From the NCBI GenBank assembly GCA_026826555.1, contig JAKSZT010053887.1, forward strand, positions 67,205,346-67,269,345: a stretch of DNA of 64,000 nt, read 5' to 3'. This document shows, in pieces, positions 1 through 13,548 of the stretch (positions within the stretch are counted from its first letter, which is position 1; each line of letters opens with the position of its first letter). This DNA is from Tolypeutes matacus (taxonomy: Eukaryota; Chordata; Mammalia; Cingulata; Chlamyphoridae). The position numbers were made by a program, and so were the translations under genes. The notes below the pieces were generated by a model. The model saw only the letters and a program-made list of their open reading frames with translations. It was not told the origin of the DNA and ran no database searches.

Positions 1-903
1 ACCAATAAACGAGTTTAGCAAGTTTGGAAATTACAATGTGAATATGCAAAAATCAGTTGTGCATAGGTTTTAATTGAAAATTGAAATTTCAAAACTACCA
101 TTTACTGTAGCATAAAATCATGAAATACTTAGGTAGGTATATGAATCTCATTAAATATTTGCAGCTTCTGTTAAATGAAAAACAAATAACTTAGATTTTT
201 TTCAAAAATAGAAATATCAGATTCTAGGTCAGAAGACTTGATATTGCTAAGATGTCAGTTCTCCTGAAATTGACCTAGAGATTCCCTAAAATAAAATCAA
301 AATATCAGCAAGGTTTTGAAAATTTAGAAATTGACAAGTTTACTCTAAAATTTATAAATTTAAGGCAAAGAACTAAAATAACAAAAACATTTTGAGAAAG
401 AAGAACAAATTTGGAGGAATCACACTATTTGATTTCAAGACTTAGTATAAAAAAAGTTATTAATCAAGCTAGTTTGCTTTTAGTGAAAGGATAGACACAT
501 GGATCAATGAAACAGAAGAGAGAGTCTAGAAAGAGGCCCACACATAAATGATCAATTTAATTAGAAAGAATAGTCTTTTTATCTAATGGTGCTGGAATCA
601 TTGGATATCATTTGTAAAACAAAAATTTACCTTTTTGTAAACCTCACTCCTTGTACAAAAATTAAGTAAAAATAGATACTAAACCTAGATGTAAAACATA
701 GCATATAAAAATTCAAGGAAAAACATAGAAGCAAATCTTGGGTTAGGTATAGATTTCTTAGATTTAACAATAAATTACAATCTGAAAACAAGAAAAAACT
801 GATGACCTGGATTTTGTCAAAACTAAAGCCTTCTATTCTTTGTGAAACTCTGATAAAAGAAGAAAATGACAAGCCACAAACTGAGATAAAGTATTTGCCA
901 AAA
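1..903 (+). mobile_element. Old L1 LINE, ORF2 3' part (first segment)
   Basis: The sequence follows the distal half of L1 ORF2 in sense orientation. The first 60 bases match the part coding for the end of the reverse transcriptase region. Bases 600-900 match the C-terminal region that precedes the cysteine-rich end. Many stops and indels break the frame, so this is an old inactive copy. The left end runs off the window. The copy is interrupted at 903 by an LTR and resumes at 1389. The family call is from recognised L1 order; the subfamily is not determined. Confidence 0.8.
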
Positions 904-1388
904 TGTCAGCCAGGAGAGACCCCTAAAGAGGTTCACTCCAACATAGGTATTCGGGTCACCAGCAAAATCACAATTCTCACTGGCTCTGATGGAAAGACAT
1001 TTTGGTCTCATAGAAAAGAGACAGAGCAAGGTCAGCTTATCTAGTGGGCATTGGTTCCCCATGGCCAGGGGGCCTCAATCCATGGACTATGAACAGCACT
1101 CTTCTGTTGCATTCACATGCTGCCACATTGGAGGAACCCACACTCCCTCCCTCTCACCACTGTGGTGTGAGCTAGACATTATAAAATAAGCCCATTAGAG
1201 TCAGATGGTTTCTAGTGAATATTTAAGTATGCTTGGGATTATGGGGAAAGGAATGTACTGGAAATCCCCGTATCTACTAGGAGAATGTGTGTTATCCCAC
1301 CAGGCTGACACATCTGGTCCTGAGCACAGGGTGTATTTGTGGATCCCAGGGAAAGGTGGCATGTTGTGCTAGAACTGCCCCTACCACA
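904..1388 (+). mobile_element. Solo LTR inserted in L1, 5-bp target duplication
   Basis: A 485-bp block begins TGTCAGCC and ends CTACCACA, so it has the TG...CA ends of an LTR. It is flanked by CAAAA at 899-903 and CAAAA at 1389-1393. Removing it with one duplication rejoins the L1 reading TTGCCAAAACACATCTGAC. The 5-bp duplication fits ERVL-class integration. An AT-rich motif (ATTATAAAATAAG) near 1179 could be a TATA or polyA region. I do not recognise the LTR family. Orientation is not certain because no clear polyA signal fixes it. Confidence 0.7.
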
Positions 1389-2335
1389 CAAAACACATCT
1401 GACAAAGAACTTGTATTCAGCCTATGTAAGGAGCTCTCAAAATTCATTAACAAGAAAACATACAGCCCAATTTAAAAGGTGGGAAAAGGACTTGGACAGA
1501 TGAAGGCAGGTGGATCACAAATAAACCAATAAAAGGTGTACAATATCATTAATAGTTAGGAGAAATGCAAATTAAAACCAAAATGATTTGTAGGAACCAA
1601 AATGAGATCCTATTATTCACTTTAAAATGGCTAAACAAACAAACTACTAAAAGTACCAAATGCTGGTGAGGATATAGAACAAATGGAATTATTATGCTTT
1701 GCCTGTGAAAATGCACAATTCTGTGGAAAACATATTGGTATTTTCCTGTAAATATAAATACATAATTTTACAATATGATCCATTAATCTCATTCTTGAGG
1801 ATTTTCCCAGGAACAATGAAAACATGTGTCCACAGAAATCAAAACAAAACAAAACACCCGGTATGTGAATATTTATAAAGTGTTTATTAGTATTTGAAAA
1901 AAACTGGAAACAACTCGATGTCCTTCAGCTTTCTAATGGATAAACTGTGATATATCCATATATAACATTACTAAGAAATTTTTAAAAATTATTAGTTACT
2001 GATATACACAACTGCAAAGGTAAATCTGTAATGCATTATGATAAGTGGAAAATAAGGCAGAATCAAAAATCATATCTATTGTGTGAATCCATTGCATGAC
2101 ATTGTGGAAAAAACAAAACTATAAGGTAGAAAAAATGGTTAGTGGTTGCCAAGAGCTTGGGGAAGGTGGGAGAGATAACTACAAAGGGGTACAAGGGATA
2201 TTTTGGGTGATGGAACTCTACTATATCTTGGTTATAGTGGTAGTTAATATCCCTTTGTCAACATGCATGGAACTGTACACCAAAAAAGAGTGAATTGTAC
2301 TGTGTATAAATTGGGCCTCAAAAAATAGCATTAAA
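1389..2335 (+). mobile_element. Old L1 LINE, ORF2 end and 3' UTR (second segment)
   Basis: This continues the L1 after the LTR. It holds the end of ORF2 (around 1550-2090) and then a 3' UTR. Around 2100-2330 it has the typical old-L1 pattern: a G-rich stretch after GTGGTTGCCAAGAGCTTGG, then a segment ending in GTGAATTGTACTGTGTATAAATT. It ends near 2335 in a weak A-rich tail. It is a 3'-complete but heavily mutated copy. Confidence 0.8.
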
Positions 2336-5168
2336 TTAGAGAACAAACTGAAAAGATGTGTGTTTGTGTCCACACTGCTTCTTCTTCATGGAAGCCCTTT
2401 TATCTATTCTCCTTAACCTGAAGATGACTCCTTTATCCTTTAAGATCAAGTTCAAATATTATATTTTCTATGAAATTTATACTGTCTCTACCATACTCGT
2501 CTCCCTTGAAATCACAGTTAGTTCAAGTTGTGTGGGTGTTCATAGAATATTTTACATATTTCTTTTTAAACTTTATCTTAATATCTTAAGTTGAGAGCAC
2601 ACAAATCTTTCTCACTGCTCTTTAAGATCTTAAAATGAAGAACATTAATAAGTCATGTTTCTATCTATATGGCTGTCATACTGTAAAACACAGGAGTTTC
2701 ATTGTCCGGCTCAATATCTTGATAAAGCAGGGGTTAAGTAAATTTTGATTAAATAAATATATGAAAAATTCAATGTAAGTGCTCTAGGGCAAGTTTAAGT
2801 AATTTTACAACTACAAAAAAAAAGTAATATCAGATGAGTTTAAATAATTATAGAGTCTGCCTAGATCCTAATATTTATAACAATCTCTCATGTTCTGTAA
2901 TATTCTGATGTAAAAATTCTAGTATATAGGCTACAGTTTTTAAAAAAAGAGTTATATTATTAAGCCAAATTTCTGGCATATAAATTTCTGGGAAATTATA
3001 TCCTGAAATTCATGAAGTAGTGTCTAAAACCAATGCCATATAGATAAAAGTATTCTTAAAACTTCTATTTTACAGTAGAATTTGAAGTAAAATGTATAAG
3101 GCAAATTGATATTTTAATCACAATTTGAATTATGCTTTGCATGTATCTAGTTTAGGGGTTTATTGTGAAAATGATAAATTAATAACTTGTGTGAAAATCT
3201 CATTAGTTGAAAATATAGGCCAAAGGAATTGAGGCAGGATGCCCATTGTTTAAAGAATCAGAGTCTGTGATTTGCTTACTGGCATTACAAGCCAGATAGT
3301 CAAGACCGTATCACCACTCAAATATGCATTTTAGATTATTCACTATTTCTTAATTCTTAAAATCACACATTATAAAAACACAAAATGACAAAAAAGTGTA
3401 AGGTCTGGGCATATTGCATTTGATTCCCTTTATATAAAATTAAACATATTAAATATATACTTATTCAAATTTCCCTAACTTATGGTAAATATAGTCAATT
3501 CTTTAAGGTATATGTCTGTGAATAAATACATGTTTACTTGTGTGTATATATATAACCATATCCATATAGATACACACATATGTGTGTATAGAGTATATGG
3601 ATAGAGAGATTCAAACACATTTAATAATATATTTCATTAAATTTTTTGTCCTTTAAACTCCCTTAATTCTTCATAAAAATTCTATCTTTTGCTTCAGTGG
3701 AAAAAGGGTTGGCATCTTTATAATCTTGCAAATAAATGTTGGTAATACTCAATCTTATCCAATATATTGGATAATGAAGAATACTAAATCTTATTTATTT
3801 TATCATTTTCATTGCCTTTCTCTGGATTTATTTCATGATATAACTCATATTCAGTTGTTTGGTGTCATGCACTTTTCCCCTGATAAAACACAGAACCTAC
3901 CTAAGCTGAGTTTCCTGAGGTAGACAATATTTTTGTCTAGCACTTAATTTCTGTCTGTTTTAATACTACATATATTGTGACACACATGGACAAATATGAT
4001 AAACTGAATGAAGAAAGTGATAGTAAAAAAGAAATAATATCAGGGGAAAGATTTCTATGAGAAAAAGCAAGTCCAGGATAGAGTTATAGTTTTCACTGTA
4101 CAAAAGAATGAATTATGTGGATTTGATTCATGGTTACAGGGTAGACAGAGGAGAAAGCCACAATCATAATATTTAAGATGAAATTCTTAAGAAACTCCTT
4201 TTCAAACTGACTGATATGGCCAAGGGCCAACAAAGGTATTTACATGCTTGAGCAACAAACTGACCAAGGTCAGGGCTGCTTTGTGTACTGGAAGAAAAAT
4301 TAGAGTTGACTAGACTTTAATTAGGGAAAAGAGGATACAGTATTGAGTGGAGTATGCATAATAAATTAACAGAACTCTATTATGCCATCGTATGCCAGCC
4401 ATACTTTGATGCTGGTACATTAGAGAACTCTTGATGTACCTATGTGCATACAACCTAGAAATATGGCAAAAGTGAAAGTGCTTGGACAGTGTCCTTCCAA
4501 CTGAGAGAAAGTTAAAATTGTAGCAAGACAGCCTTGTGACTTTATATTGAGGAATTTTGGACGTATGACTATAGAATAAACATAAAAGTGTTAGGCAGCT
4601 CTCTTCTTCCATTTTCTTTTTTCATTTTCTTCTTTTTCTTTTTTCTTTCTTTTTTTGTTTTGAAATGTGGGCTTCTAAGTTCTAGACATTTTTAGAACCT
4701 GTTTATTTTCTACATCCTCAGTACAGAACAAGATGCATTACTATGCTAACAGACTACTTTTCCCAATTTTTTCATCCTGATGCCATGCCTGTCATATTTT
4801 GTTTTCATATTTATTCCCATTAGGGAGATATTTTGCTTACCAGTGTAACTCAAGCACATAGAAAAGTACTTGGAATATAGTAGTTACTTTATACATTTAA
4901 AATACATTAATATGTTTTAGCAATAACTTTTACCTCAGAATTATATCTGCCAGAAAATATCGCATTCTTTGTCTATTGTCATCATAGAAAATTCCTGCTG
5001 ACACCTGGGCCCATTATAATAAAAGTTATTCAAGTTATACCTTAATTACAGAAATAAAGACTTTAATAAAAACAAGTTCAACTGCCTCTAAAATTTATAT
5101 ATTGTATTAATAACAAAATTTATTTCACTGGGATATATTGTAGTTAAGTTAATTAACTAATACAGGTT
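2336..5168. other. Mostly unique AT-rich DNA with faint L2-like relics
   Basis: No gene or clear young repeat is visible. Bases about 2390-2600 resemble the diverged 3' part of an L2 or related ancient element. Bases about 4770-4920 (with CAAGCACATAGAAAAGTACT) resemble an L2 3' end. There is a TG-rich microsatellite remnant near 3540-3600 and a pyrimidine-rich stretch at 4612-4660. All reading frames here are short and lack exon-like features. Confidence 0.35.
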
Positions 5169-5173
5169 GACCC

Positions 5174-5833
5174 TGTATTAGTCAGCCAAAGGGGTGCTGA
5201 TGCAAAATACTAGAAATCTATTGGGCTTTATAAAGGGTATTTATTTGGTGTAGAAGCTTACAGTTACTATAGTTACTAAAGCATAGGTTACTTCCCGCAC
5301 CCAAGTCTGTTGCCATGTGTTATAACAAGATGGCTGCTGACGTCTGCAAGGGTTCAGCCTTCATCTTCCTCTTAAGGCTCTGTGGTTCCAGCTTCTTCTA
5401 ATATCAGCTGCAGACTGGGATAAGTCTTCTCTCTCTCCTGGGGCTCATTTCTCTCTGGGCTCAGCTGCTCTGCTCTCTCCACAAGCCAGCTGTGTACTAT
5501 CAGGCAAATGGCTCATCTCTCTTCCCAAGGCCTCTACTGTGTCAAATCGAGCCTTCTTTCTTTCCTCACATATTTGCTTCTCTCTTCTCTCTCCTGTGTG
5601 TTTACTTCCCAGGGCTCCAGCTCAAAACTCACTTTCTCTTCTGCCATGTTGTTTTATCTGTGATAAATATGTCCTACTGGCATGGTCCAATCAAACCCTT
5701 AACCATTATTTAATCAAGTAAAAGTGAAGCCTCTGAATCTAATCCAATCTAATATGCCCAGAGGAATAGACCAGTTAAAAAACATAATCCAATATCTATT
5801 TTTGGAATTCATAAACAATATTAAACTGCTATA
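5174..5833 (-). mobile_element. Armadillo MaLR-like solo LTR
   Basis: On the minus strand this starts TATAG and ends CTAATACA; the usual first bases TGTAG are mutated. It carries an AATAAATAC polyA-type signal close to its 3' end. GACCC at 5169-5173 and 5834-5838 is an exact 5-bp target duplication. It belongs to the same family as the LTRs at 13658, 17800 and 34716. The family assignment rests on the 5-bp duplication, the TAATACA terminus and the internal region seen beside the 34716 copy. Confidence 0.85.
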
Positions 5834-5981
5834 GACCCCAAGTCTATTAGCTACCTTACCTGCTAGATACTCTAAAGCAAATCCTTCCCTTTCCTTTAAA
5901 TGCCTCATCTAAGTTCCCAGATTTCCCAAGTAGATTCTTTTCTCCATTAGGGGAGAAGATGATTGTGAAAGACACTTCTCT

Positions 5982-6398
5982 TGTTTTCCAGGCTGCTATT
6001 GAAAATACCACACAGTCGGTTGGCTTAAACAATGGGAAGTTATTGGCTCATGGATTTGAAACTAGAAGTCCAAAATTGAGGAGTCAGAAAAGCAATACTT
6101 TCTCCCTGACCATGGTGTTCTGGTACAAGCTGCCTGCTATCCTTGGCTTTTTTAGTCACATGGCAATGCACATGGAAATGCTCTCTCCTTTCTCTTCTGG
6201 TTATCTTTGTCTTCTGGCTTCTGGATCCTCCCTGTGACTTTCTCATGTTCCTGAATTTGTTTGGTTTAAAAGGGATCCAGCCTCATTCAGTTGGGCCACA
6301 CCTTAACGAAATTAACATCTTCAAGTGATCTTATTTACAATGGGTTCACATCCACAGAAATGTTTAAAGGAGGGTACATAATTCATTCCACCAAAACA
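5982..6398 (-). mobile_element. MaLR-type LTR, second family
   Basis: Read on the minus strand, this block ends in the MaLR pattern of a GGCTTAAAC-complement motif, a TATTTTC-type segment and a GCAGCC-complement followed by AAACA. The plus strand shows GGCTGCTATTGAAAATACC and TTGGCTTAAACAATGGG at the left. The left end is TG at 5982 and the right end CCAAAACA at 6398. A clean 5-bp duplication was not found, so the ends are approximate. Confidence 0.65.
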
Positions 6399-7649
6399 CT
6401 TATTTCCACAATAGCCCAGGAATTCTTCAAGAGCAAACAAGAATAATCAGAGGAGTCCTTTGTCATAAAATATTGAGACCCCCAAAGATCACCAGATACA
6501 TGAGAAAATGAAAGGAAAAAGATAAAAAATATTAACACCAGAGAACCAAGATATAATTCAGAAAAAAAATACCATTAGGAAAAAAAAAAAAAAAACATGT
6601 TCCATGTGAAAGTTTTTATAATTTCCAGAGTGTATAACAAGATGTAAAGTCTAAAGTGTACTTTAACGTGCTATGATATTCTTTTGTTCTTCTAGTACTT
6701 CTGTGTCTGATTTTCCAGGCTGGTTGGAACCTCTATGTCTCATCATTTTTATATTTATTTCTCTATATCTTATATAATTGTGCTTTAACTTATAGATTTT
6801 TCTTGATTTTACCTTATAGCCCTCAACAGATTTCATTCTTGCATATTTCAGCAATTACTTTTTTTAACTTCTAAATTCTCCTTTTGTTTTCTGGTTGTTC
6901 TCTTTCATCATATAATTCTGTTCTTGGTTTATGCATGAAATATTTATGCTTTTTTACTGTGGAAATTTTCCAGTCTTTCTATTTTCATAGTATTTTCTTT
7001 TCCTTCAATTAACTACATTTCTCCTAGCATTATTTTTAAAGTCTATTTCAGCTCTTTTTTTTTTTTTTTTTGTCATTACAATGCTTTTATTTTTGTTAAA
7101 TTCTCCTGAGTTAATATAATTAAAAAACCATAATACTTTGCATTTTGTAGTAGTGTGAGTAAAACAGGAAGAATGTCATCTCTGCTGGAGTTTCAGCTCT
7201 TTTTACTCTTATTTATTTCTCATATATCTTATGATTTTTATGCTTTATCAATATTTCACAACAATGAACTTCAAGGACTTTCCTTGGTTTTCCTGAGGGT
7301 TTTCTCATCTTCTAAGGGTGTTGGTGATTTACCAATCATACTCTCATTAAGAAAGAAATCTTCATGGAAAATCTGTGTAGATGGGTGTGGCATGTTGACC
7401 AGAAGAATTTGGTTTAGTATAGTTAAGACGGAAGGTGTCTATTAGACTAAGGGGTCCCCAACCAATTGAGAAGGGACCCTATTTTCTAGTGATCAAAACT
7501 CCTTTTCCCCTTACAAACTCCGACCACCTGCACCTCTGCCCCAGCGATTAGAATCCTCTTTCTCTGGACTTTACCCCAGCTCTCTTCAATCAAGAATATG
7601 ATTAGTGTGGCTGCTACATAGCAACACTTTGTAATAAATCCTTATTCAG
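6399..7649. other. Unassigned AT-rich DNA
   Basis: No gene is supported. Contains A-run 6579-6595 and T-run near 7052-7070, which may be tails of unrecognised retroposons. Bases about 7445-7650 are richer in C and end with TAATAAATCC, which could be the end of an LTR, but I cannot place it. The 96-codon frame at 7155-7445 has no recognisable motif and is treated as chance. Confidence 0.3.
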
Positions 7650-8545
7650 TCTGAGCTTCCCCCCCGCCCACCACATCCTCCTGTACCAATAACATCCTAT
7701 ATGACAATGGTACATTTTTTAAAATCAATGTACAAATATCAAAACATTGCTAATAACCATGGTCAGTGCTTTACATTATTGTTTCTCTTTTGCACCATAC
7801 ACTTTTATAGGTTCTGACAAAATATATAATGGCCTGTATCTGTCATTGCAAAATCACGCAGAGCAACTCCAATACCCCAAAGATGTCCCATGTTCCACCC
7901 ATTCCTTCCTCCTCCACCCCTTGGAAACTATAGCAACAATAAGGTTTCAATTTTTGAAGAATAAGGTTCATAGTTACATACATTAATACTGAGGGCTTGC
8001 CATACTGGCATGCTTTATTTTATTGGGCTCTACCTACATACTCTAGATGTTCTTGCTCCTCTATCTGAGAACAGAGCAGGACTCTGTTCTGTTCCATCCC
8101 CAGGATGGAAGTTTAATATTTTCTTTTCTTACTGTGTGAGTCTCCACCCTCTAAGGTAACACCCTATGACAAGATGGACACATTCATATTCCAAAGAAGC
8201 ATGTTCAAAGTGTACCCTTTCCCACATATCTCCCCACCACCAATGCCCAGCACCAGTGACCCTCCCCTGACATATTTGACAAAAAACAAAGCATTCCTAC
8301 CATGACCTACATGTGCCCAGAGTTCTCCTGTTCCTTCCTCCAGTCTTTCCCTCAGTTCCATGGATAGTCCATCCCAACTCCCTTCTCCCCCCCCGCACCC
8401 AGTTAACCCTCACAATCCAGCACTGTTGACCCCACTCACATCCCATCACCAACATCATCCCCCTCCACTGCCAAACCACCTCCTTCCACCGAATCATGGA
8501 TTTTGTCCATATTGAACATTGGCTCACCCCACTCTACTCCCTTTC
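7650..8545 (-). mobile_element. L1 3' UTR fragment
   Basis: The plus strand shows GGCCTGTATCTGTCATTGCA at 7831-7850, which recurs nearly unchanged at 25708-25727 and, inverted, at about 31528-31550. Together these copies define one L1 3' UTR family. The RNA-sense strand is minus here. C-rich stretches in the plus strand (8360-8530) are the complement of the G-rich part of the 3' UTR. The last 60 or so bases and polyA tail of the family are missing at the left end. Confidence 0.6.
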
Positions 8546-10164
8546 TATCACCTGGTAACCTATTGTTCAGACTGTAGCTCTGTGAGTCCTCTCAGTAGGC
8601 TTAGGTCATATCAGTGAAGTCAGACATGGAATGTTTAAATGTTCTGCATCTGATTCTGGATTACCACAATTGATAACTAATTAATTACAGGACTACATGT
8701 TTGCCTAACAGTCATTGCCTTCAATTTGTCTTCAAGCTAACTTCCTATAATTCAGCTATAATCACGAAACAAGTTCAAATAATAACAAATTTATTAATCA
8801 TGTAGAATATATAACAGAGAAAAGAGCAAGATAGTTACCTTAGGAAGTTCAGTGTCTAGTGTTTGATAAGGAAACAAATACTGAAATGTGACCCAATATG
8901 TCAAATGCCTCAATATGGATAAGCACAAAGTGCTGCCAGATATGCTAGGAAGAACCCCTCTCACTCTCAAGGAGTTAGATAAAGTTCCAGATAACAGGTA
9001 AGACCTAAACTGATTTCTGAATAGGACTTAAGTGTTATCAAGTTTAGGATGTCTTCGGCAGGGAAAGGAGGACATATCTAGAGGAATAATTGGTACAGAT
9101 ATTGAGAGATGTGAAAAATCCTGATACATTTAGATAAGTGCATTAGGTAATTTCCATGCTGGAGCATAAAATGTTTCTGAAATTGTAATAAGATAGGGTG
9201 AAATGGAATGCTGAATCTAAAGAATTAAGGAGGGAAGAAAAAGTTCACTGAGGAATTGTATATATTATACCAACAATCAAAAGATTTTATGTTAAGGGCT
9301 ATTGAGAGCCCACTAAATAATATTTAAAAGATATATATAAATTATATTTAAATTATATTCAAAAAGTTTATTGTGGATACAATATTAAAAATTTTGGATA
9401 GAAGCTTTAATTCACATAGGAATACCAGTTAAAATACTCTTAGTGATAATCTAAGTGAGAAAAAATGTATGGCTAAACAAAGATAATGGCAGTGAGGATG
9501 AAATAAAACATGGACTTGAGGAATATCAGAGAAGAAAAGTCAATAAGCTCCAATGGTTAATTCAGTGTAGAGTGGGGTGGAAGTGGTGGTGAATACTGGA
9601 AAAGAGAGAATAAAAAGTCAGGAATCTCTGTATTGGGTTATTCAGTACATGGTGAAGCCTTTCACCAAGAAGAATATGAGAAAATGAGTTCAGTTTGAAG
9701 TGGTTACCTTAAAGTCACCTCTGGGCATCCAATTTGAGAATTTGCCTATGCAATTAATTTTATATGTCCAAACTCAAGAGAGTGATCAGGGCTGTAAATA
9801 TAGATTTAGAACACAGTAACACATTCATGATTATTGAGCATATGGGAATTGATGAGTTTGCCCTGGGAGAATGTGTAAAGTGAGAACAAAATTACATTGG
9901 GAAAAGAACCATGAAGAACCAGCTTTTGTGGGAGAGTTAAAGAAAGAAGAGTTGAAAAAGGAGTCTGAACAGAAACAGCCAGAGAGATAGGAGAAAACTA
10001 TAGAGGGTACATGTCACAGAAAGCAAAAATAAGCTTGGTAAACATAATCAGAGTTAATAAATGTCACCTAAATAATAATAACTGAAAATTTCCATGAAGT
10101 CGTGGATCAGAGTCATTATAAGGTTATGATCGAATAATTAAAATCACAAGGCAAGATCATAAAT
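8546..10164 (+). repeat. Probable ancient interspersed repeat, family unassigned
   Basis: The stretch about 8780-10130 is A+G rich on the plus strand. It contains phrases typical of a long old mammalian repeat (for example GGCATCCAATTTGAGAATTT at 9724-9743 followed by a GTGATCAGGGCTGTAAATAT segment). I recognise the style but cannot name the family with confidence. No open frame longer than about 60 codons is present. Bases 8546-8780 show nothing I can assign. Confidence 0.35.
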
Positions 10165-10177
10165 CACATTGAAATTT

Positions 10178-10363
10178 TTTTTTTTTTTTTTAAAGATTTT
10201 ATTTATTTATTCATTTATACCCCCCTTGCTGCTTGTGCTCGCTGGGTCAGCTAACCACGCCCCGTGCGGGCGGGCCTGCCTTCACCAGGAGGCCCCGGGA
10301 ACCGAACCCAGGGCCTCCCATATGGTAAACGGGAGCCCTACTGATTGAGCCACAGCCGCTTCC
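10178..10363 (-). mobile_element. DAS SINE, long form
   Basis: The minus strand reads as a tRNA-derived SINE: head GGGAAGCGGCTGTGGCTCA with A box, then a B box of GGTTCGGTTCC type, a GC-rich body, and a TAAATGAATAAATAAATAAA tail ending in a T-run on the plus strand. A 13-bp target duplication, CACATTGAAATTT, lies at 10165-10177 and 10364-10376. Insertion appears fairly recent because the duplication is perfect. It is a retroposon, not a functional tRNA gene. Confidence 0.93.
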
Positions 10364-10376
10364 CACATTGAAATTT

Positions 10377-13300
10377 ATGACAGAGTGAATGGAGAAAGGG
10401 AGATATGGGCAATTTAAACATCCCTGTCAAATTATCACTAATTGGGAAGTCAGGAACACACCTAGTGGTCATTTCCCAACCCTTGCCTAAGCCTACCCCC
10501 ACCTCCTTTTCTATTGTGTGCAGATGTTTCAGTATGTTTCCAGGGGGAGATGTTAGGTCTTAGAAAAGGCCTGATCATACCTTAAACCTGAAACCTGGAA
10601 AAAGCAGTTCTACCTGAATTTCAGGGTGGGAAGTCTCAGTGGCAGGACTTTCTAATAACCTGTCCTTGTGCGTCTATTCAGCTGTATAAACAAAGAACAT
10701 TGAATTAAATATCAAGGACCCTTTGCTCAAAGTCTCATGGGTAAGTCTATGTACCCTGTGGAGTCCAAGACACAACACTTCAAATCTATTGTCAACTGTG
10801 ACAGAGGCTGATTTTTATAAGAAAAACTACGACGATAGCAAAAAAAAAAAAAAAAAAAAAAGTCTAAATTTAAATCATTTATTACCTTCTTTTTTTCTTG
10901 ATAACTTGTATGAGGTATAATAATAGGGACCCTAGTACATAATAATTCTGAACAAAATAAAATTTGAATTTTGATAGTTTAATATGAAAAAAGAGAAGAA
11001 GTCATATCAAGATAAAATGTGCTAAAAATATTTTATTATACAAAAGATTAGTAATGGAAAAATAGAAATGCCAATGATAAATTGAGTAATGAGATTGTTT
11101 TATGTTTCGTTTATCATAGGGAGATAATGCTTTTTAAACTCTACATGATATATAATTGGAACTGGAATAGTTATGTAATTAAGATGGCATACTGCCTTCT
11201 ATTATAATACCCACCCACTAGAGAGATGACAGATGGGTAATTTCAAGCTTTTAAATGCAGAGAGGGAATGGGCTTATTGCTTCATCTGTCAGGTAAGCCA
11301 CTTTGCAGTCATCTTCAACTTCATTAAAGCTTTCCCATCTTAGAAGAAATACATTTCAATATGGAAAATAGGTTGTTTGGGGATATTTATGCTTCACCTT
11401 TCTCATTGCTTTAGCTATCCTATGTCAAATTTGTGCTCAGAACTCTTCCACAAAGTCAATGATAAATTTGGCTGTATTCCTGCAACAGTCAGAAACAAGA
11501 TAATTATGCTTGAAATTTCAATCAGTTCTCCAAATCTAAACATTTTCTTTTCTTCCAGGCTGACCCTGAAACAAAACACAAAATATTTAAATGTTTTTCA
11601 CCTTCTCCCTACTTTTGTGAACTGACAATAAGCCTTCCATTCTCTAATAGTATATGATATGCTGGTTGTTTGACTACAAGTTCAGCACTAGCACAATAGA
11701 TGCTCCATACATTTAATATGGTCTGGACTTTTTTTGAGGATGCCAATTTAATCTCATAACTTAAGTTAAAATCATAATTAAATGTAAGCCACCACATGTT
11801 ACTTTTTCAATTCCTTCAAAAAAAGATTTGGGGAAAAGTAAGCGATTTAAAATATTTTCTGATGAGTAAGCCATATCGTATGGATGTAACATAGTAAATG
11901 ACAGAACAATGTTTAGGTGAAATAAAAGAAAGGAACTTCATGCACCCATTGTATACCAGCAAATCATTTTATTCAGTTGGCACACTGAAAAGATCACATA
12001 AAGAGCCTGAAGATGGTTTGTTTTTGTTTGTGTATTAGCTTAAGGGGAATTAGTTATGGACTCTGTTTACAATAACCAGTTATAATTAAAGCAGTCTAGT
12101 CAGGTGAGAAAATCCTAATTTATGTAATTCTGAATATGGCAGTGCATTATATTAAATCTGCCAGTGACTATTCTCTTAATGTGTAGTTTTCATATGTAAA
12201 GTCACTACTTCATGTACCCCAATTTTAAACTTACCACTTGGTATTAAAATGATCCCTTAAAGAACATTCATAGTATTAGGTGTCAAGAAATTTCTAAGGA
12301 TTTTTCAAATTTAAGATTTATATTTTTGTTAATATAAGTAGGAAAGCAGAAAGACACCTGTTCTATACTTGTTCTATAACCACTTATACTCCGACAATCA
12401 AAAATAATATGGAGTATTTCCCAAGTTTTATAAATCAAATAATTTCCAATTCTACATATATCAGCTATTCAAAAGATTAAACTCAAATACTTGCACATAA
12501 GATTGTGTGTGTGAGTGTGTGTGTGTTTATTTTACCCAAAAAACATTGCATTTCTAAGATTCATAGCATGGGAAAAGTAGTAGCAATTTTTCTCTTTCCT
12601 TCAGCTAAAACAACATATTTGCATTTAATTGCAATCTCAAATGTAGAGTGATTTCACATTTGAATTGTGATATTTGCTAACCAAATAAGTGGATTTGCTG
12701 ACATCTAACATTATAGTATATTGCAGACTATATGTTATATATGTTAATATCTATATGTGAGAAAATGTTTTCTCTAATCAGAAAAATAGAGGTCAGGAGG
12801 CTATTAGGTTTTTAAGATACAGTGGTGAAGCAAAAAATAATACACAGGGAGGTATTTTAAAAATAATTCTGCTGTCAATCTAACCATAAGCAGTGGAATC
12901 TGTTCATCTATAATCACAAATACAAGGTTGAACTCCAACAGAGAAGGAAAGCCACATCTTTACAATCTATCTTGATGATAAACAAAACAAAAATTCAAAC
13001 AAACTTATGGTGAAACTTGGGAAAACATTTCTAAAATCATATGCCCATAATTGCTCATCTATTTCTACTCTTCTCACAAAACAAAGCCAATGAACAGAAA
13101 ATGTCCTTCTGAAACTTTCTAAAGAGAATGCCGAAGTAATTCCTGATAAAATAGGAAGCCTATTCCATTAACAGAGTTTTAAAAAACTTTTTATAGCTTA
13201 AGAAATAAAAATTGAGATGGTCAAATGAAGTAAAAAGGTATTCCCTGAAAATCAGGAAAAATTCAGATTATGTTAAAAACATAAATTTTAAAAAAAATGA

Positions 13301-13548
13301 AAAGCATAAAACTTACTGTAATAATTGAATGCCTTGTAAGAAAACTAAATCAACATAATCTATGAAATAGCAGGTATAAAAGTTACAAATGAGCTAAAAG
13401 TTTAAATTAATATTAGAGAAAAATAATATCATTGTGATCTTCAAAATAAATGATTAGCAGAAAATATACGATTTAAACTTTTCTTTTTCCAAATCCTTAT
13501 CATGAAAGAAGGTTCAAAAAATTTTTGGTGCACTGAAAAACAATAAAG
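10377..13548. other. Mostly unique AT-rich DNA
   Basis: No gene recognised. An A-run of about 23 lies at 10840-10861 and is compatible with the tail of an unrecognised plus-strand retroposon covering about 10440-10840. A short TG repeat is at 12504-12526. The rest is low-complexity AT-rich sequence with stops in all frames. Confidence 0.35.

Noticed and set aside
7445..7650. Possible gene 3' end with AATAAA
   Set aside because: The motif is isolated, no coding frame leads into it, and it is next to an L1 3' UTR. An LTR end is as likely.
10178..10363. A and B box promoter suggesting a tRNA gene (also at 14012, 29325, 37364, 39918, 62355)
   Set aside because: The boxes belong to tRNA-derived SINEs with bodies, A-rich tails and target duplications. 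None folds as a standalone tRNA with a proper 3' end.
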